A DNA stretch of 64,000 bases from contig CP011489.1 of assembly GCA_001023575.1 (NCBI GenBank), forward strand, positions 310,001 through 374,000, given 5' to 3'. Below the pieces are notes generated by a model, which searched no databases, was not told where the DNA came from, and was given only the letters and a program-made list of their open reading frames with translations. The position numbers were made by a program, and so were the translations under genes. How positions within the stretch are numbered: position 1 is the first letter of the stretch; each line of letters begins with the position of its first letter. Source of the DNA: Actinobacteria bacterium IMCC26256 (lineage in GTDB: Bacteria > Actinomycetota > Acidimicrobiia > IMCC26256). Positions 6,979-14,716 of the stretch are shown piece after piece.

Positions 6979-8364
6979 ATGCGCATACTTCTGATCTCTT
7001 GCTATGAGCTCGGTCACCAACCGCTAAATGTGGCGGTACCCGCAGCTCTAATACGCGCACGCGGTCATGATGTTCGTTGCCGCGATCTCTCGATTGAGGA
7101 GTGGGATCCCGACGACATTGCGTGGGCCGATCGCATTGCGTTCTCGGTACCGATGCATACCGCTACGCAGATCGCTCGCCAGGCCATTATGCGCGTGCGT
7201 GCGCAGCGGCCGGAGCTACTCGTAGCGGCTTACGGCCTATACGCCGAGATGCTTGCTGACCTAGCCGACAGCGTTCTGACGGGTGAGACAGACTCTGCTC
7301 TTCTCGATTGGGTAGAGAGTCTCGATGACGGCGAGCGCGGGGATGGTGATAGTGCTCGCGGGAAGATTCTCCATCTCGGGCGTGAGGCCGCGTCACCAGG
7401 TGCAGCACTACCTGCGCGCGACCTGCTACCAGCACTCGATCGTTATGCGCACTTGGTAGTTGCGGGCACCGAACGAATAGTCGGGTATGTCGAGGCAAGC
7501 CATGGATGCGCGCATCGATGTCTGCATTGCCCCGTCCCTGTTGTCTACGACGGGCGTATCCGCATTGTTGAACACGATGCGGTCCTCGCCGACATAGCGC
7601 AGCAGGTCAACGCAGGCGCTCAGCACATTACGTTCGGCGACCCTGACTTCCTCAATGGCGTCCATCACTCTCTCCGGATTGTGCGGGCCATGCATGAACG
7701 CTTCCCCGAAGTCACCTTTGACTGCACAGTAAAGGTCGAGCACGTGCTGCTTCATCGCGACATCTGGGCGGAGTTTGCTGAGTCTGGCTGCCTATTCGTG
7801 GTCTCGGCATTTGAGAGTGTCGATGACGTGACCCTTACGCATCTCGATAAGGGTCATACCGTTGCAGAGATGGCTGATTCGGTTCGCATACTACGTGAGC
7901 AGGGAATCGCAGTGCGCCCTGCATGGATGCCGTTTACTCCGTGGACAACGCTCGCGCATATACGGGGAGTCCTCGATTTTGTCGCCGAGAATGATTTGGT
8001 CGGCAACGTAGACCCTGTGCATTACACGATCCGGCTGCTGCTCCCGCGCGGTTCGCTATTGCTCGAGCATCCTGACCTTGCCGCATCGCTCGATGCATAC
8101 GACGAGGCGCGCGGCTCTTATCAATGGATCGCATCTGACCCGGAGATGGATGCACTACAGGCGCGACTCGCGGCTCTTGTTGAGGAACGCCTTGCTGCAG
8201 AGGACCCGATCTCTTTTGTATACGACGCGGTGCGCGAGGCGTGCGGACTCACAGCGCTTGGACTTGATCCGACGTTGTCCGATGCGATACCACGCCTGAC
8301 CGAGTCGTGGTTCTGCTGTGCAGAGCCGACCGCATTGCAGTTAGGTTCCTCGCTCCTGACCTAG
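6979..8364 (+). CDS. CCAEP-tail B12-binding-type radical SAM protein
   Basis: The 461-aa protein has an N-terminal cobalamin-binding-like Rossmann region (about residues 1-110, without an obvious DXHXXG), a radical SAM core with CAHRCLHC (C177, C181, C184; CX3CX2C), and a GDPDFLNG segment typical of B12-type radical SAM enzymes. Near the C-terminus, ESWFCCAEPTALQL places CCAEP at 446-450. This is the Cys form of the CUAEP/CCAEP-tail radical SAM family, in which some members have selenocysteine at the second position; here the codon is TGT (8317-8319). The reaction is unknown. The ATP-grasp ligase upstream is a likely partner. Confidence 0.85.
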   Translation: MRILLISCYELGHQPLNVAVPAALIRARGHDVRCRDLSIEEWDPDDIAWADRIAFSVPMHTATQIARQAIMRVRAQRPELLVAAYGLYAEMLADLADSVLTGETDSALLDWVESLDDGERGDGDSARGKILHLGREAASPGAALPARDLLPALDRYAHLVVAGTERIVGYVEASHGCAHRCLHCPVPVVYDGRIRIVEHDAVLADIAQQVNAGAQHITFGDPDFLNGVHHSLRIVRAMHERFPEVTFDCTVKVEHVLLHRDIWAEFAESGCLFVVSAFESVDDVTLTHLDKGHTVAEMADSVRILREQGIAVRPAWMPFTPWTTLAHIRGVLDFVAENDLVGNVDPVHYTIRLLLPRGSLLLEHPDLAASLDAYDEARGSYQWIASDPEMDALQARLAALVEERLAAEDPISFVYDAVREACGLTALGLDPTLSDAIPRLTESWFCCAEPTALQLGSSLLT

Positions 8365-8403
8365 GCGCTGAAGCATGGCATTACCGCGAACAGGAGAATG
8401 AAG

Positions 8404-8646
8404 ATGACCAAGCGCAAAACTGCAGTAGAGAAAATGGCTGCTCAGTCCGAAGAGGGATACGACATCGAGGAGATTCTGCGTCGTCGTGGTGGCCGACCCA
8501 CCTTGGGGTCTGCACCAGCAACCGTCGAATCAGTCCGACTTAGCCCCGAGCTGAAGCGCGACTTGCTCCTGCGGGCAGCCCAGGAAGGCGTCAGTCTCTC
8601 TGAGGCGATTAGGACAGCACTCCAGGATTACGTAAAGGCCAGTTAG
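8404..8646 (+). CDS. Ribbon-helix-helix (CopG-like) small protein
   Basis: An 80-aa protein with a charged N-terminus and a C-terminal RHH-like unit: VESVRLSPELKRDLLLRAAQ (strand and helix) followed by GVSLSEAIRTALQDYVKAS. Such proteins are usually antitoxins or small repressors. I preferred ATG 8404 over ATG 8398 because AGGAG (8392-8396) is then 7 nt away. No toxin gene follows directly; the nearest toxin, PIN at 8858, is on the opposite strand and has its own partner. It lies 39 bp after the radical SAM gene, so it may be co-transcribed with it. Confidence 0.65.
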   Translation: MTKRKTAVEKMAAQSEEGYDIEEILRRRGGRPTLGSAPATVESVRLSPELKRDLLLRAAQEGVSLSEAIRTALQDYVKAS

Positions 8647-8801
8647 GCAACGAGCCCGTGTGTTGAAATATGCATCACTCTTAGGGGTGCACATTTAGTC
8701 CCGTTGCTTCTCCGTCCGCACTAGAAAGGGCGCAAGCGATTCGAAGTGAGAACGGCGCTCAGACGGAAGCCTTTGAAACTATTGAGCCTCAGGCCCTTCG
8801 A

Positions 8802-8830
8802 GGGGTTGGAACATAGTCCCATCACCTCCA
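8802..8830 (+). repeat. tRNA 3'-end-like repeat, left side of the PIN TA pair
   Basis: A 29-bp sequence ending in AGTCCCATCACCTCCA (8815-8830), which equals the last 16 bases of tRNA-Ala at 2721-2736. It matches 9633-9661 at 26 of 29 positions. It is not a complete tRNA. Confidence 0.75.
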
Positions 8831-8857
8831 CAAAGTGTTTTCGTATCGGCAACAGGT

Positions 8858-9265
8858 TCACGTCAGTTCAAGGAATAAAGCTGGCGTGATGCACTTGGGT
8901 TCCTGACGGTCCCACTCAAGAAGATCTTTGTCTCCCGTGATGATGAAGTCACAGTTGTGAGCTCTCGCGAGGGAAACCAGATACGAGTCGTCGCTGTCGC
9001 GCACACCAAGATCTTCATCGGGTGGATCGGGCACGAGGTCCACCAGCGAGGTGATCATTTCGACGTAGGGCTTGGCGTCCTCGAGAGAAATCCACTGTCG
9101 GAGTCTTTCTCGCTTTGTGAGGACCTCGGTAATCTCCGCTAGCAACTCAGGGCACATCACAACTTCAAAGTCTGCACCGGTCATCCATCTCTCGACAAGT
9201 ACATGCGAAGGTCCCTTTCGGATCGCCGCCGAGATCCAAACGTTCGCGTCAATGACAATCTTCAA
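8858..9265 (-). CDS. PIN-domain toxin (VapC-like ribonuclease)
   Basis: A 135-aa PIN nuclease with the expected acidic residues: D6 in MKIVIDANVW, E44 in LLAEITEVL, D92/D93 in RDSDDSYLVSLA and D112 in ITGDKDLL. It resembles the 'putative TA system toxin, PIN family' group. These toxins cleave RNA using Mg2+ held by the acidic cluster. Its ATG overlaps the stop of the upstream antitoxin gene by 4 bp, the typical coupling in TA operons. The pair lies between two tRNA 3'-end repeats, suggesting a mobile cassette. Confidence 0.85.
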   Translation of the reverse strand: MKIVIDANVWISAAIRKGPSHVLVERWMTGADFEVVMCPELLAEITEVLTKRERLRQWISLEDAKPYVEMITSLVDLVPDPPDEDLGVRDSDDSYLVSLARAHNCDFIITGDKDLLEWDRQEPKCITPALFLELT

Positions 9266-9588
9266 GGCTTCGGTCGTGAGCTAAGCCGACGCCGACGGAC
9301 GGCGCTGGACTCCTCAACCGCGAGATCAGTCGCTTCATCTTCAGACAATGTGTTTTCGGTGTCTGCGACTTTGTCGAACTCTCTGCGAAAGCGCGAGGTG
9401 TAATACTCCCAAGCAGCTTGGCGACTCGTTCCGAGCGCCGAGGCAATTTGCTCCCACGATCTCCCAGATTCTCGTGCCTGCTTCACAAGTTCGCAGCGAA
9501 GCCGGTCAATCTCCAGTTCGCTCACCGTGATTTGGCGAATCGCGTCGATCGGGTCGGTCGGAAGGGCGTCGGTGCTAAGCAGACTCAT
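9262..9588 (-). CDS. HTH antitoxin partner of the PIN toxin
   Basis: A 108-aa protein with a central helix-turn-helix, SGRSWEQIASALGTSRQAAWEYY (residues about 41-63), and a charged, probably flexible C-terminus that would bind the toxin. It is first in the operon and overlaps the toxin by 4 bp. A 16-bp near-palindrome begins 4 bp upstream of its start codon (9592-9607), well placed for autoregulation. The family name is uncertain; the role comes from operon structure and domain content. Confidence 0.75.
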   Translation of the reverse strand: MSLLSTDALPTDPIDAIRQITVSELEIDRLRCELVKQARESGRSWEQIASALGTSRQAAWEYYTSRFRREFDKVADTENTLSEDEATDLAVEESSAVRRRRLSSRPKP

Positions 9589-9591
9589 GTT

Positions 9592-9607
9592 GTCAGGTTA
9601 ACTTGAC
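9592..9607. promoter_or_regulatory. Operator-like palindrome of the TA operon
   Basis: GTCAGGTTAACTTGAC is self-complementary except at one symmetric pair and lies directly before the antitoxin start. Likely bound by the HTH antitoxin. Confidence 0.55.
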
Positions 9608-9610
9608 GAG

Positions 9611-9637
9611 ACCCCGAATGCAAGCGATTTTCGGGGT
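9611..9637. repeat. Inverted repeat upstream of the TA operon
   Basis: ACCCCGAA (9611-9618) pairs with TTCGGGGT (9630-9637), with an 11-nt loop. It merges into the tRNA-like repeat at 9633-9661. It could be a hairpin or a second operator. Confidence 0.5.
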
Positions 9638-9661
9638 TCGAACAGAGTCCCATCATCTCCA
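9633..9661 (+). repeat. tRNA 3'-end-like repeat, right side of the PIN TA pair
   Basis: Contains GGGGTTCGAAC and ends in AGTCCCATCATCTCCA, matching 8802-8830 with three mismatches over 29 bp. It still has the TTCGA of a T loop. The distance between the two repeats is 831 bp. Confidence 0.75.
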
Positions 9662-9716
9662 CTCTTTGATCTTCTGGGGAATGCCCTTTTTCAGCGAACC
9701 TCAGCGGGCGTCCGCG

Positions 9717-10922
9717 TTACCCGGTGTTTCTTAGATCGGGCGGTGCTCGCCAAGCCCATCTGATCTCAGTCCCCGCCTCCGTCTCAATCTTCTCGAGCCT
9801 GTATCCGTTATGTGTTTTTTGAAGGTGATGACGTTTACAGAGGCGCACAAGGTTCTCAAAGGTGGTTGGCCCGCCCTCTGCAAAGGGCTTGATGTGATCT
9901 ATCTCTAAGCCAATGCTCGTATCACATGTCGGAACCTGGCAGACACGGTCGCGTTCCTCAATACCTGTGCGCAGTTTTGCTGGTATTGCGCGCCCCATGT
10001 GAGCGATTGTCTTTATCTCTGTGCCATCGAGAATGAGGAGCTTCAAAAATGCTTCACCCAAGTATTCAGTTGCTGTCGCCACTGGGATCTGTCCGACGCC
10101 TGCGATCTCGCAGATCTCGCCGTGCTCAGTATGTCCACGCTTGAGTGCATCTATGTCGATGCGAATATTGATGACGGCATTAGGGCGAGTCGCTTTCCCG
10201 CCGCTCTCGCTCGACTGCTTTGTGGTCGATTTCGCACAGAGTGCCATTAAGGCATCCGCTGCATAAGCCTCAGACCTCTCGTGATTACCACTCGTGCGTG
10301 CTGCCTTGAAGATCTCGTCCTGGAATGGGGTTAAAGCGGCCATTACAAGCGCACCGTTAGCAACTGTCATGCGCCCTTTGATGATGAATGCACCATCAGG
10401 GTCTCTCCACGACTTTAAGAAACGACTGTTGTGTATCTGCTTATGGCGGGCTGCCTCGTCGGTGGCCCCTGCAATTACGCGTGCGGTTGCATCGCGTAGA
10501 TCGCGCACTGTTACATGTTTTGCGAGGTTTAAGAGCTGTGTCTCAGTATTAGGAGCAACGATTGCCCCGCGGGCTACCTCTACAGCCTGAGCGTTGGAGA
10601 GAGTGCCGTTTCTTAAGGCTGCCTGGGTAACAGGAAGGTGCTGGAGTTGAGCAGCGAGAAGTACTACTGCTTGGGCTTCATACTGTGGGCAATCTGTCTC
10701 AATCGAGAGCCACTCGGTGATGCTCTTCGCGCCTTCACCCTTCCAACTATTCGTTCGCTCGACCTGGCCTACGGCCACAGTGCGCAGAGAATCGCCAGCA
10801 CGGCGAATCTCATCGGCGATACCAACGAGCTCGGCCGCGTCCTTGCCGGCGACTACATCTATATCGATTCGCGAGGAGACCTCTCGTAGGAGGGTAACTA
10901 TGTCTTTAAGTTTATCGAACAT
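9717..10922 (-). CDS. DUF222/13E12-family HNH endonuclease
   Basis: The protein has an N-terminal helical DUF222 domain (residues about 1-270) and a C-terminal HNH nuclease: RVCQVPTCDTSIGLEIDHIKPFAEGG, then FENLVRLCKRHHLQKTH, giving the His, Asn and His of the metal site plus the CX4C-type pair. This is the 13E12 repeat family, abundant in actinobacteria and reported as DNA-damage inducible in mycobacteria. ATG 10922 is chosen over an ATG 30 bp upstream because TAGAAT lies 7 nt before it, as in other leaderless genes here. A perfect 18-bp SOS box covers the start region. Confidence 0.88.
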   Translation of the reverse strand: MFDKLKDIVTLLREVSSRIDIDVVAGKDAAELVGIADEIRRAGDSLRTVAVGQVERTNSWKGEGAKSITEWLSIETDCPQYEAQAVVLLAAQLQHLPVTQAALRNGTLSNAQAVEVARGAIVAPNTETQLLNLAKHVTVRDLRDATARVIAGATDEAARHKQIHNSRFLKSWRDPDGAFIIKGRMTVANGALVMAALTPFQDEIFKAARTSGNHERSEAYAADALMALCAKSTTKQSSESGGKATRPNAVINIRIDIDALKRGHTEHGEICEIAGVGQIPVATATEYLGEAFLKLLILDGTEIKTIAHMGRAIPAKLRTGIEERDRVCQVPTCDTSIGLEIDHIKPFAEGGPTTFENLVRLCKRHHLQKTHNGYRLEKIETEAGTEIRWAWRAPPDLRNTG

Positions 10923-10931
10923 ATGTTCGAT
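10914..10931. promoter_or_regulatory. LexA/SOS box over the HNH gene start
   Basis: ATCGAACATATGTTCGAT is a perfect 18-bp palindrome that fits the Gram-positive/actinobacterial SOS box TCGAAC-N4-GTTCGA. It spans the last base of the -10 (10930-10935) and the start codon (10920-10922), so bound LexA would block transcription. Confidence 0.85.
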
Positions 10932-11050
10932 TCTAATGCAGGGGTGTGACAACTACAAGGGGAAAATGCGAGATGACAGATAATTATTTCTCGCCAATAG
11001 AAGGTCTTTGTGACTCGATGCCCGTGTGTAAATAACAGTTGTAAATAGAT

Positions 11051-11079
11051 CTCGCCCGGGTGCGATGCGCCCGGGCGAG
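11051..11079 (-). terminator. Strong GC hairpin after the RCC1 gene
   Basis: CTCGCCCGGG (11051-11060) pairs perfectly with CCCGGGCGAG (11070-11079), loop of 9 nt. On the minus strand it is 30 bp after the RCC1 stop and is followed by ATCTATTT, a weak U tract. It also lies between the HNH gene start and the RCC1 gene end, isolating the two. Confidence 0.6.
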
Positions 11080-11109
11080 GATCAAGAATTCGTGGAGCGT
11101 GTGTGCGTT

Positions 11110-12396
11110 CTAGGGACTGGGTACCGAGACTGGAGTGCGTGAACTGGTGGTACCGCTGATGCCGAGTTGCCCGTAGTTGTTCAATCCCCAACAGTTTATT
11201 GCCCCACCTGTGAGCAACGCACACGCATGTTCGCTGCCACCACTGATACTGGTAACGGTAGAAGTGTCCTGATTTACCACCGGGATAGGACTTCTCGACG
11301 CTATCCCGACCTCGGTACCGAGTTGCCCAGAGGGGTTATATCCCCAACATTTGATTGTGCCTCCTGTGAGCATTGCACACGAATGCTTTTCGCCGGTACT
11401 GATGCTTGTAGCGGTAGCGATGCCAGGGACGTAGAGAGGAGCAGCCGCGGCGTTATAGCTATCGTTCCCGACTTGCCCTTCACTGTTGTTTCCCCAACAT
11501 TTCATAGAGTTATCGCTAAGCAACGCACAAGAATGCGCACCGCCGGTGCTGACACTGGTGGCGTTAGAGATATCAGGGACCAGCAATGGAGTACTCCTAT
11601 AGGTGCTGTTAGGGACTGTTATGCCGAGCTGAGCCCAGTTGTTTAATCCCCAACATTTTATGGTCCCATCAGTGAGCACTGCGCACGAATGCATTCCGCT
11701 GCTGCTGACACTGGTAGCGGTAGCACCTGAGGTCGTGGGGATACCAAGGACGGAGACTGGAGAAGTTCTGATCGTCGTAGTTCCGTCACCGAGTTGCCCG
11801 TAGTAGTTGTCTCCCCAACATTTTATTCTCCCGCCTGTGAGCACGGCACATGAAAAGTTATCGCCGGTGCTGACACTGGTAGCGGTAGCACCTGAGGTCG
11901 TGGGGATACCAAGGACGGAGACTGGAGAAGTTCTGTTGGTCGTAGTTCCGTCAGCGAGTTGGCGGGATGAGTTGTCTCCCCAACATTTTATGGTCCCGTC
12001 TGTGAGTACTGCACATGAATGGTACGAGCCGGCCCTGATACTGGTAGCGCTACTGATATTGGAGACGAAGACCGGAACATTCGAGTTGGTAGTAGTTCCG
12101 TTTCCGAGTTGCCCCTTGTTGTTGCGCCCCCAACATTTTACTTGGCCACTATTCACTAGCGCACATGCCCCGTAGGCGCTGGCATCCATTGCGGTCCATA
12201 CAAGAGGGTCACCAGTTGTGTAAGCGACGCCGGATCTCCGAGCCTTGTTCTCTCCTGATGTTGTTACGACGGCTGTGATGCCGATTGCTATTACAACAAG
12301 GATTGCTAACGCTATAGAGATGGTGCGTCGTCTTGCTTTTGTAGAGCGATAAGTTTGTGGTTGGTTGATCAAAGGGGATTCAGAGGTCGGTTCCAT
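11110..12396 (-). CDS. Membrane-anchored RCC1 seven-blade beta-propeller
   Basis: The 428-aa protein has a short cytoplasmic N-terminus, one transmembrane helix (about residues 25-46, ISIALAILVVIAIGITAVV) and an exported part made of seven RCC1 repeats. Each blade has a CAxL...G..KCWG..N...QLG pattern, e.g. HSCAVLTDGTIKCWGDN; the two cysteines per blade could form disulfides. No catalytic domain is present, so it is probably a binding or adhesion protein. GGAG lies 9 nt before the ATG. Blades 3 and 4 share a 68-bp identical DNA segment. Confidence 0.82.
   Translation of the reverse strand: MEPTSESPLINQPQTYRSTKARRRTISIALAILVVIAIGITAVVTTSGENKARRSGVAYTTGDPLVWTAMDASAYGACALVNSGQVKCWGRNNKGQLGNGTTTNSNVPVFVSNISSATSIRAGSYHSCAVLTDGTIKCWGDNSSRQLADGTTTNRTSPVSVLGIPTTSGATATSVSTGDNFSCAVLTGGRIKCWGDNYYGQLGDGTTTIRTSPVSVLGIPTTSGATATSVSSSGMHSCAVLTDGTIKCWGLNNWAQLGITVPNSTYRSTPLLVPDISNATSVSTGGAHSCALLSDNSMKCWGNNSEGQVGNDSYNAAAAPLYVPGIATATSISTGEKHSCAMLTGGTIKCWGYNPSGQLGTEVGIASRSPIPVVNQDTSTVTSISGGSEHACALLTGGAINCWGLNNYGQLGISGTTSSRTPVSVPSP
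11703..11770. repeat. 68-bp perfect direct repeat, copy 1 (RCC1 blades)
   Basis: Identical to 11868-11935, offset 165 bp, exactly one blade of 55 codons. It encodes the RTSPVSVLGIPTTSGATATS linker strand of adjacent blades. Confidence 0.9.
11868..11935. repeat. 68-bp perfect direct repeat, copy 2 (RCC1 blades)
   Basis: Partner of 11703-11770. Perfect identity points to recent blade duplication or gene conversion. Confidence 0.9.
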
Positions 12397-12480
12397 AAGA
12401 GTGTGCTCCAGTATCTTGTAGTTGGTTTGGAGTCGCCCTGTGTTGGTTAGCGCCGACGTGCGTAGTAGAGCGCAGATCCC

Positions 12481-12499
12481 ATTGGACTAAAAGTCCAAT
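12481..12499. terminator. Hairpin between permease and RCC1 genes
   Basis: ATTGGACT (12481-12488) pairs with AGTCCAAT (12492-12499) across 3 nt. It lies about 100 bp after the permease stop on the minus strand and upstream of the RCC1 promoter region. No proper U tract follows on the minus strand, so termination is tentative. The rest of 12397-12595 holds nothing I can assign. Confidence 0.4.
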
Positions 12500-12595
12500 T
12501 TCTGGGCCGCAAAAACCCTTGAAGAATGGCCTCTGCTAGCAGCAACGCTTCCCTCTGAGGCTTCTGAGCCCTCTGAACGCGCCTCGTCTAATTGC

Positions 12596-14257
12596 TTACT
12601 CGAAGCGCTTCGTTTGGTGCTCAGGGTTGCCGACTCTTGAGTCCAGAGCATCTTCGAGCGCACGAAAGCTCTCGGTACTAGATCGCTCTTTTGAGAATGA
12701 ATCAAACTTCGCCTCGATCTCTAATAGCTCTGCTGTCGTTCCTTGAATAAGCGGTCCGGTGTACCACTTTCGAGCAGAGAGGAGCCAGTAGCCGTATACG
12801 AAGAGGAAGAGCACGAGCAGTGCAACTGGGGTGTAGTTGAAACTTGCGAATGTAATGGGGCTGAACTGCGGCAATAGGCAGATGATGCTTATGAAGACAA
12901 CCCATACAACTGCAACCCAACCAATCAGTGGTCCCCATTTGCCGAGGTGCCATGGACCGAGTTGGAAATCTGCACCTTGACGCAGACGAAGAAATACTGG
13001 AATCACATATGAGATGTAGAGACCAATTACGCCGATGGAGACAATCGCGAAGAATGTCGCTGGGAATCCCCCTGCCTCGCGCAGGGATGGAACGCCCGCG
13101 AGGAATGCAGCAAACGCACAGAGCCAGATCGCGTTTGTTGGGGTGCGTCTTTTCGGGTTGACGCGATGCCAGAGACGATGCCCAGGCACAGCTCCATCGC
13201 GCGAGAACGCAAAGAGCATCCGCGAATTCGCAGTTAGGCACGCGTTGCCAGCAAAGAATTGTGCGATGCAGGCAATTCCTACCAATATCTTTGCGCCGGT
13301 CGTGCCTATCGCATCTTGAATAATAAATATTGGAGCTGTGATTAAGGAGCCTGCAGCGCCGAGGTAATCAAACCCTGGGCGAATAGCGAAAGCGACAGCA
13401 AGGAGCAGGACGTATCCAGCAGCGCCGGAGAGCCATACGGATGTAACCATTCCCTTGGGAGCGGCGGTCGCTGCGTTCTTAGTCTCCTCGCTCATGTGTG
13501 CGGAGGCATCGAATCCGGTAATCGTGTACTGCGCTAGGAGACAGCCAACGAAGAATACAAATATCCCTGAGCCTCTCCCGCTCCATCCTGTGTTGTTTTG
13601 AAAATCAGTCAGTACAAAACTCGCTGACGCGTGATTCTCGGGGAGTATTGCTAGCACTACAGCAAATACAGCGACACCGGCTAAGTGCCACCAGACGCTT
13701 ACGTCATTGATGAGTGAGATCAAATGGACCCCTAGACTATTTAGGATCGCATGACTCAGCAGCAAGACGCCATATATAAAGAGAATTGAGAGCGGTGTCG
13801 GCTTGAAATTGCTCGTGAGCATCAGGAAGCCGCCGATGAAGTTGGCGAGCCCAAAGTCGACACTCGCAGTTATCGCTACCTGGCCAATCAGGTTGAACCA
13901 ACCAGTGGTCCAACTCCAGACTGGTGCATTGCGCTTTGCCAACTTGGCCGACCAGTAATAGAGGGCTCCTGTCGTGGGGTAGCTCGAGCAGACCTCGCCC
14001 AATGCAAGCGCAACACAGAGCGACATGAGGGTCACCAATGGCCAACCAAATGTGAGCGCTGGTCCGCCACCCGCGTATAGGGCGAGGTAGAAGGTAGTTA
14101 GGCAGCCCGCGAGGATGGAGATGATCGAGAACGACACGGCCATGTTGGAGAAGCCCTGCATCCTGCGCCCGAGCTCCTGCGCGTATCCAAGCTCATGAAG
14201 GCGCTCAAGATCTGGGTCCGGAATCTGCGAGCTGATTCCTTTTTGGGTTTCACTCAT
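12596..14257 (-). CDS. APC-superfamily amino acid permease
   Basis: A 553-aa integral membrane protein with about 12 hydrophobic segments. The first, SNMAVSFSIISILAGCLTTF, is the unwound TM1 region of APC permeases, followed by GEVCSSYPTTGALYYWSAKLA and, in the middle, TGFDASAHMSEETKNAA, both typical of the amino acid/choline/GABA permease group. It imports an amine or amino acid by proton symport or exchange; substrate unknown. The C-terminal tail is charged and cytoplasmic. It is divergent from the cupin gene with a 90-bp intergenic region. Confidence 0.9.
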   Translation of the reverse strand: MSETQKGISSQIPDPDLERLHELGYAQELGRRMQGFSNMAVSFSIISILAGCLTTFYLALYAGGGPALTFGWPLVTLMSLCVALALGEVCSSYPTTGALYYWSAKLAKRNAPVWSWTTGWFNLIGQVAITASVDFGLANFIGGFLMLTSNFKPTPLSILFIYGVLLLSHAILNSLGVHLISLINDVSVWWHLAGVAVFAVVLAILPENHASASFVLTDFQNNTGWSGRGSGIFVFFVGCLLAQYTITGFDASAHMSEETKNAATAAPKGMVTSVWLSGAAGYVLLLAVAFAIRPGFDYLGAAGSLITAPIFIIQDAIGTTGAKILVGIACIAQFFAGNACLTANSRMLFAFSRDGAVPGHRLWHRVNPKRRTPTNAIWLCAFAAFLAGVPSLREAGGFPATFFAIVSIGVIGLYISYVIPVFLRLRQGADFQLGPWHLGKWGPLIGWVAVVWVVFISIICLLPQFSPITFASFNYTPVALLVLFLFVYGYWLLSARKWYTGPLIQGTTAELLEIEAKFDSFSKERSSTESFRALEDALDSRVGNPEHQTKRFE

Positions 14258-14347
14258 GTGACTTCCCTCTGTGTTGGCATTGCAGATTTCTGAGGCTAAC
14301 TTGCGTAAGGTTTAGGGACAGTCCTCTACAGCAAGAAGGAGCAGAAA

Positions 14348-14689
14348 ATGGCAGTTAACAATCAAGATTCAAACCAGAACGAGGCGATTGGTGATGCAGC
14401 GATCGTGGCTGGGGATGCATACAAGGTTGTATTAGAGAACGAATTCGTACGCATTCTTGAACTGCGGATGGAGCCGGGGGCGAAGACTGAGCCTCATGGT
14501 CACCCAAATATGGTTGCAGTAATGATCGACGGTGGGACTTTCCGTTTCGGGGGACCTCACTCATCAACCACACCAACGGATCTCGAGATCCCGAGTGGAT
14601 CTGTGAGCTTTCAGCCTGCCGATCAGCACACAACAGAGAACATTGGTGGTGCCGCGGTACATGGATTCTTAATTGAACTAAAGGGCTAA
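14348..14689 (+). CDS. Small cupin-domain protein
   Basis: A 113-aa single cupin: KVVLENEFVRILELRMEPGAKTEPHGHP holds the first motif (His-X-His), and SVSFQPADQHTTENIG the second with its His. It probably binds one metal ion. It could be a small dioxygenase, isomerase or ligand sensor; nothing narrows this down. AAGGAG lies 8 nt before the ATG. It is divergent from the permease and convergent with the substrate-binding lipoprotein gene. Confidence 0.75.
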   Translation: MAVNNQDSNQNEAIGDAAIVAGDAYKVVLENEFVRILELRMEPGAKTEPHGHPNMVAVMIDGGTFRFGGPHSSTTPTDLEIPSGSVSFQPADQHTTENIGGAAVHGFLIELKG

Positions 14690-14716
14690 AGCGACGCTCT
14701 AGAAAAGGTAGGCGTC

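Noticed and set aside
8314-8319. Selenocysteine in the CCAEP tail
   Set aside because: Both codons are Cys (TGC, TGT); no TGA and no SECIS-like need.
8398-9265. RHH protein at 8404 as antitoxin of the PIN toxin
   Set aside because: Opposite strands, a repeat between them, and the PIN gene already overlaps its own HTH partner.
12487-12705. 72-codon minus-strand frame with Ser/Glu-rich end
   Set aside because: Starts inside the permease gene in another frame, low complexity, no ribosome site.
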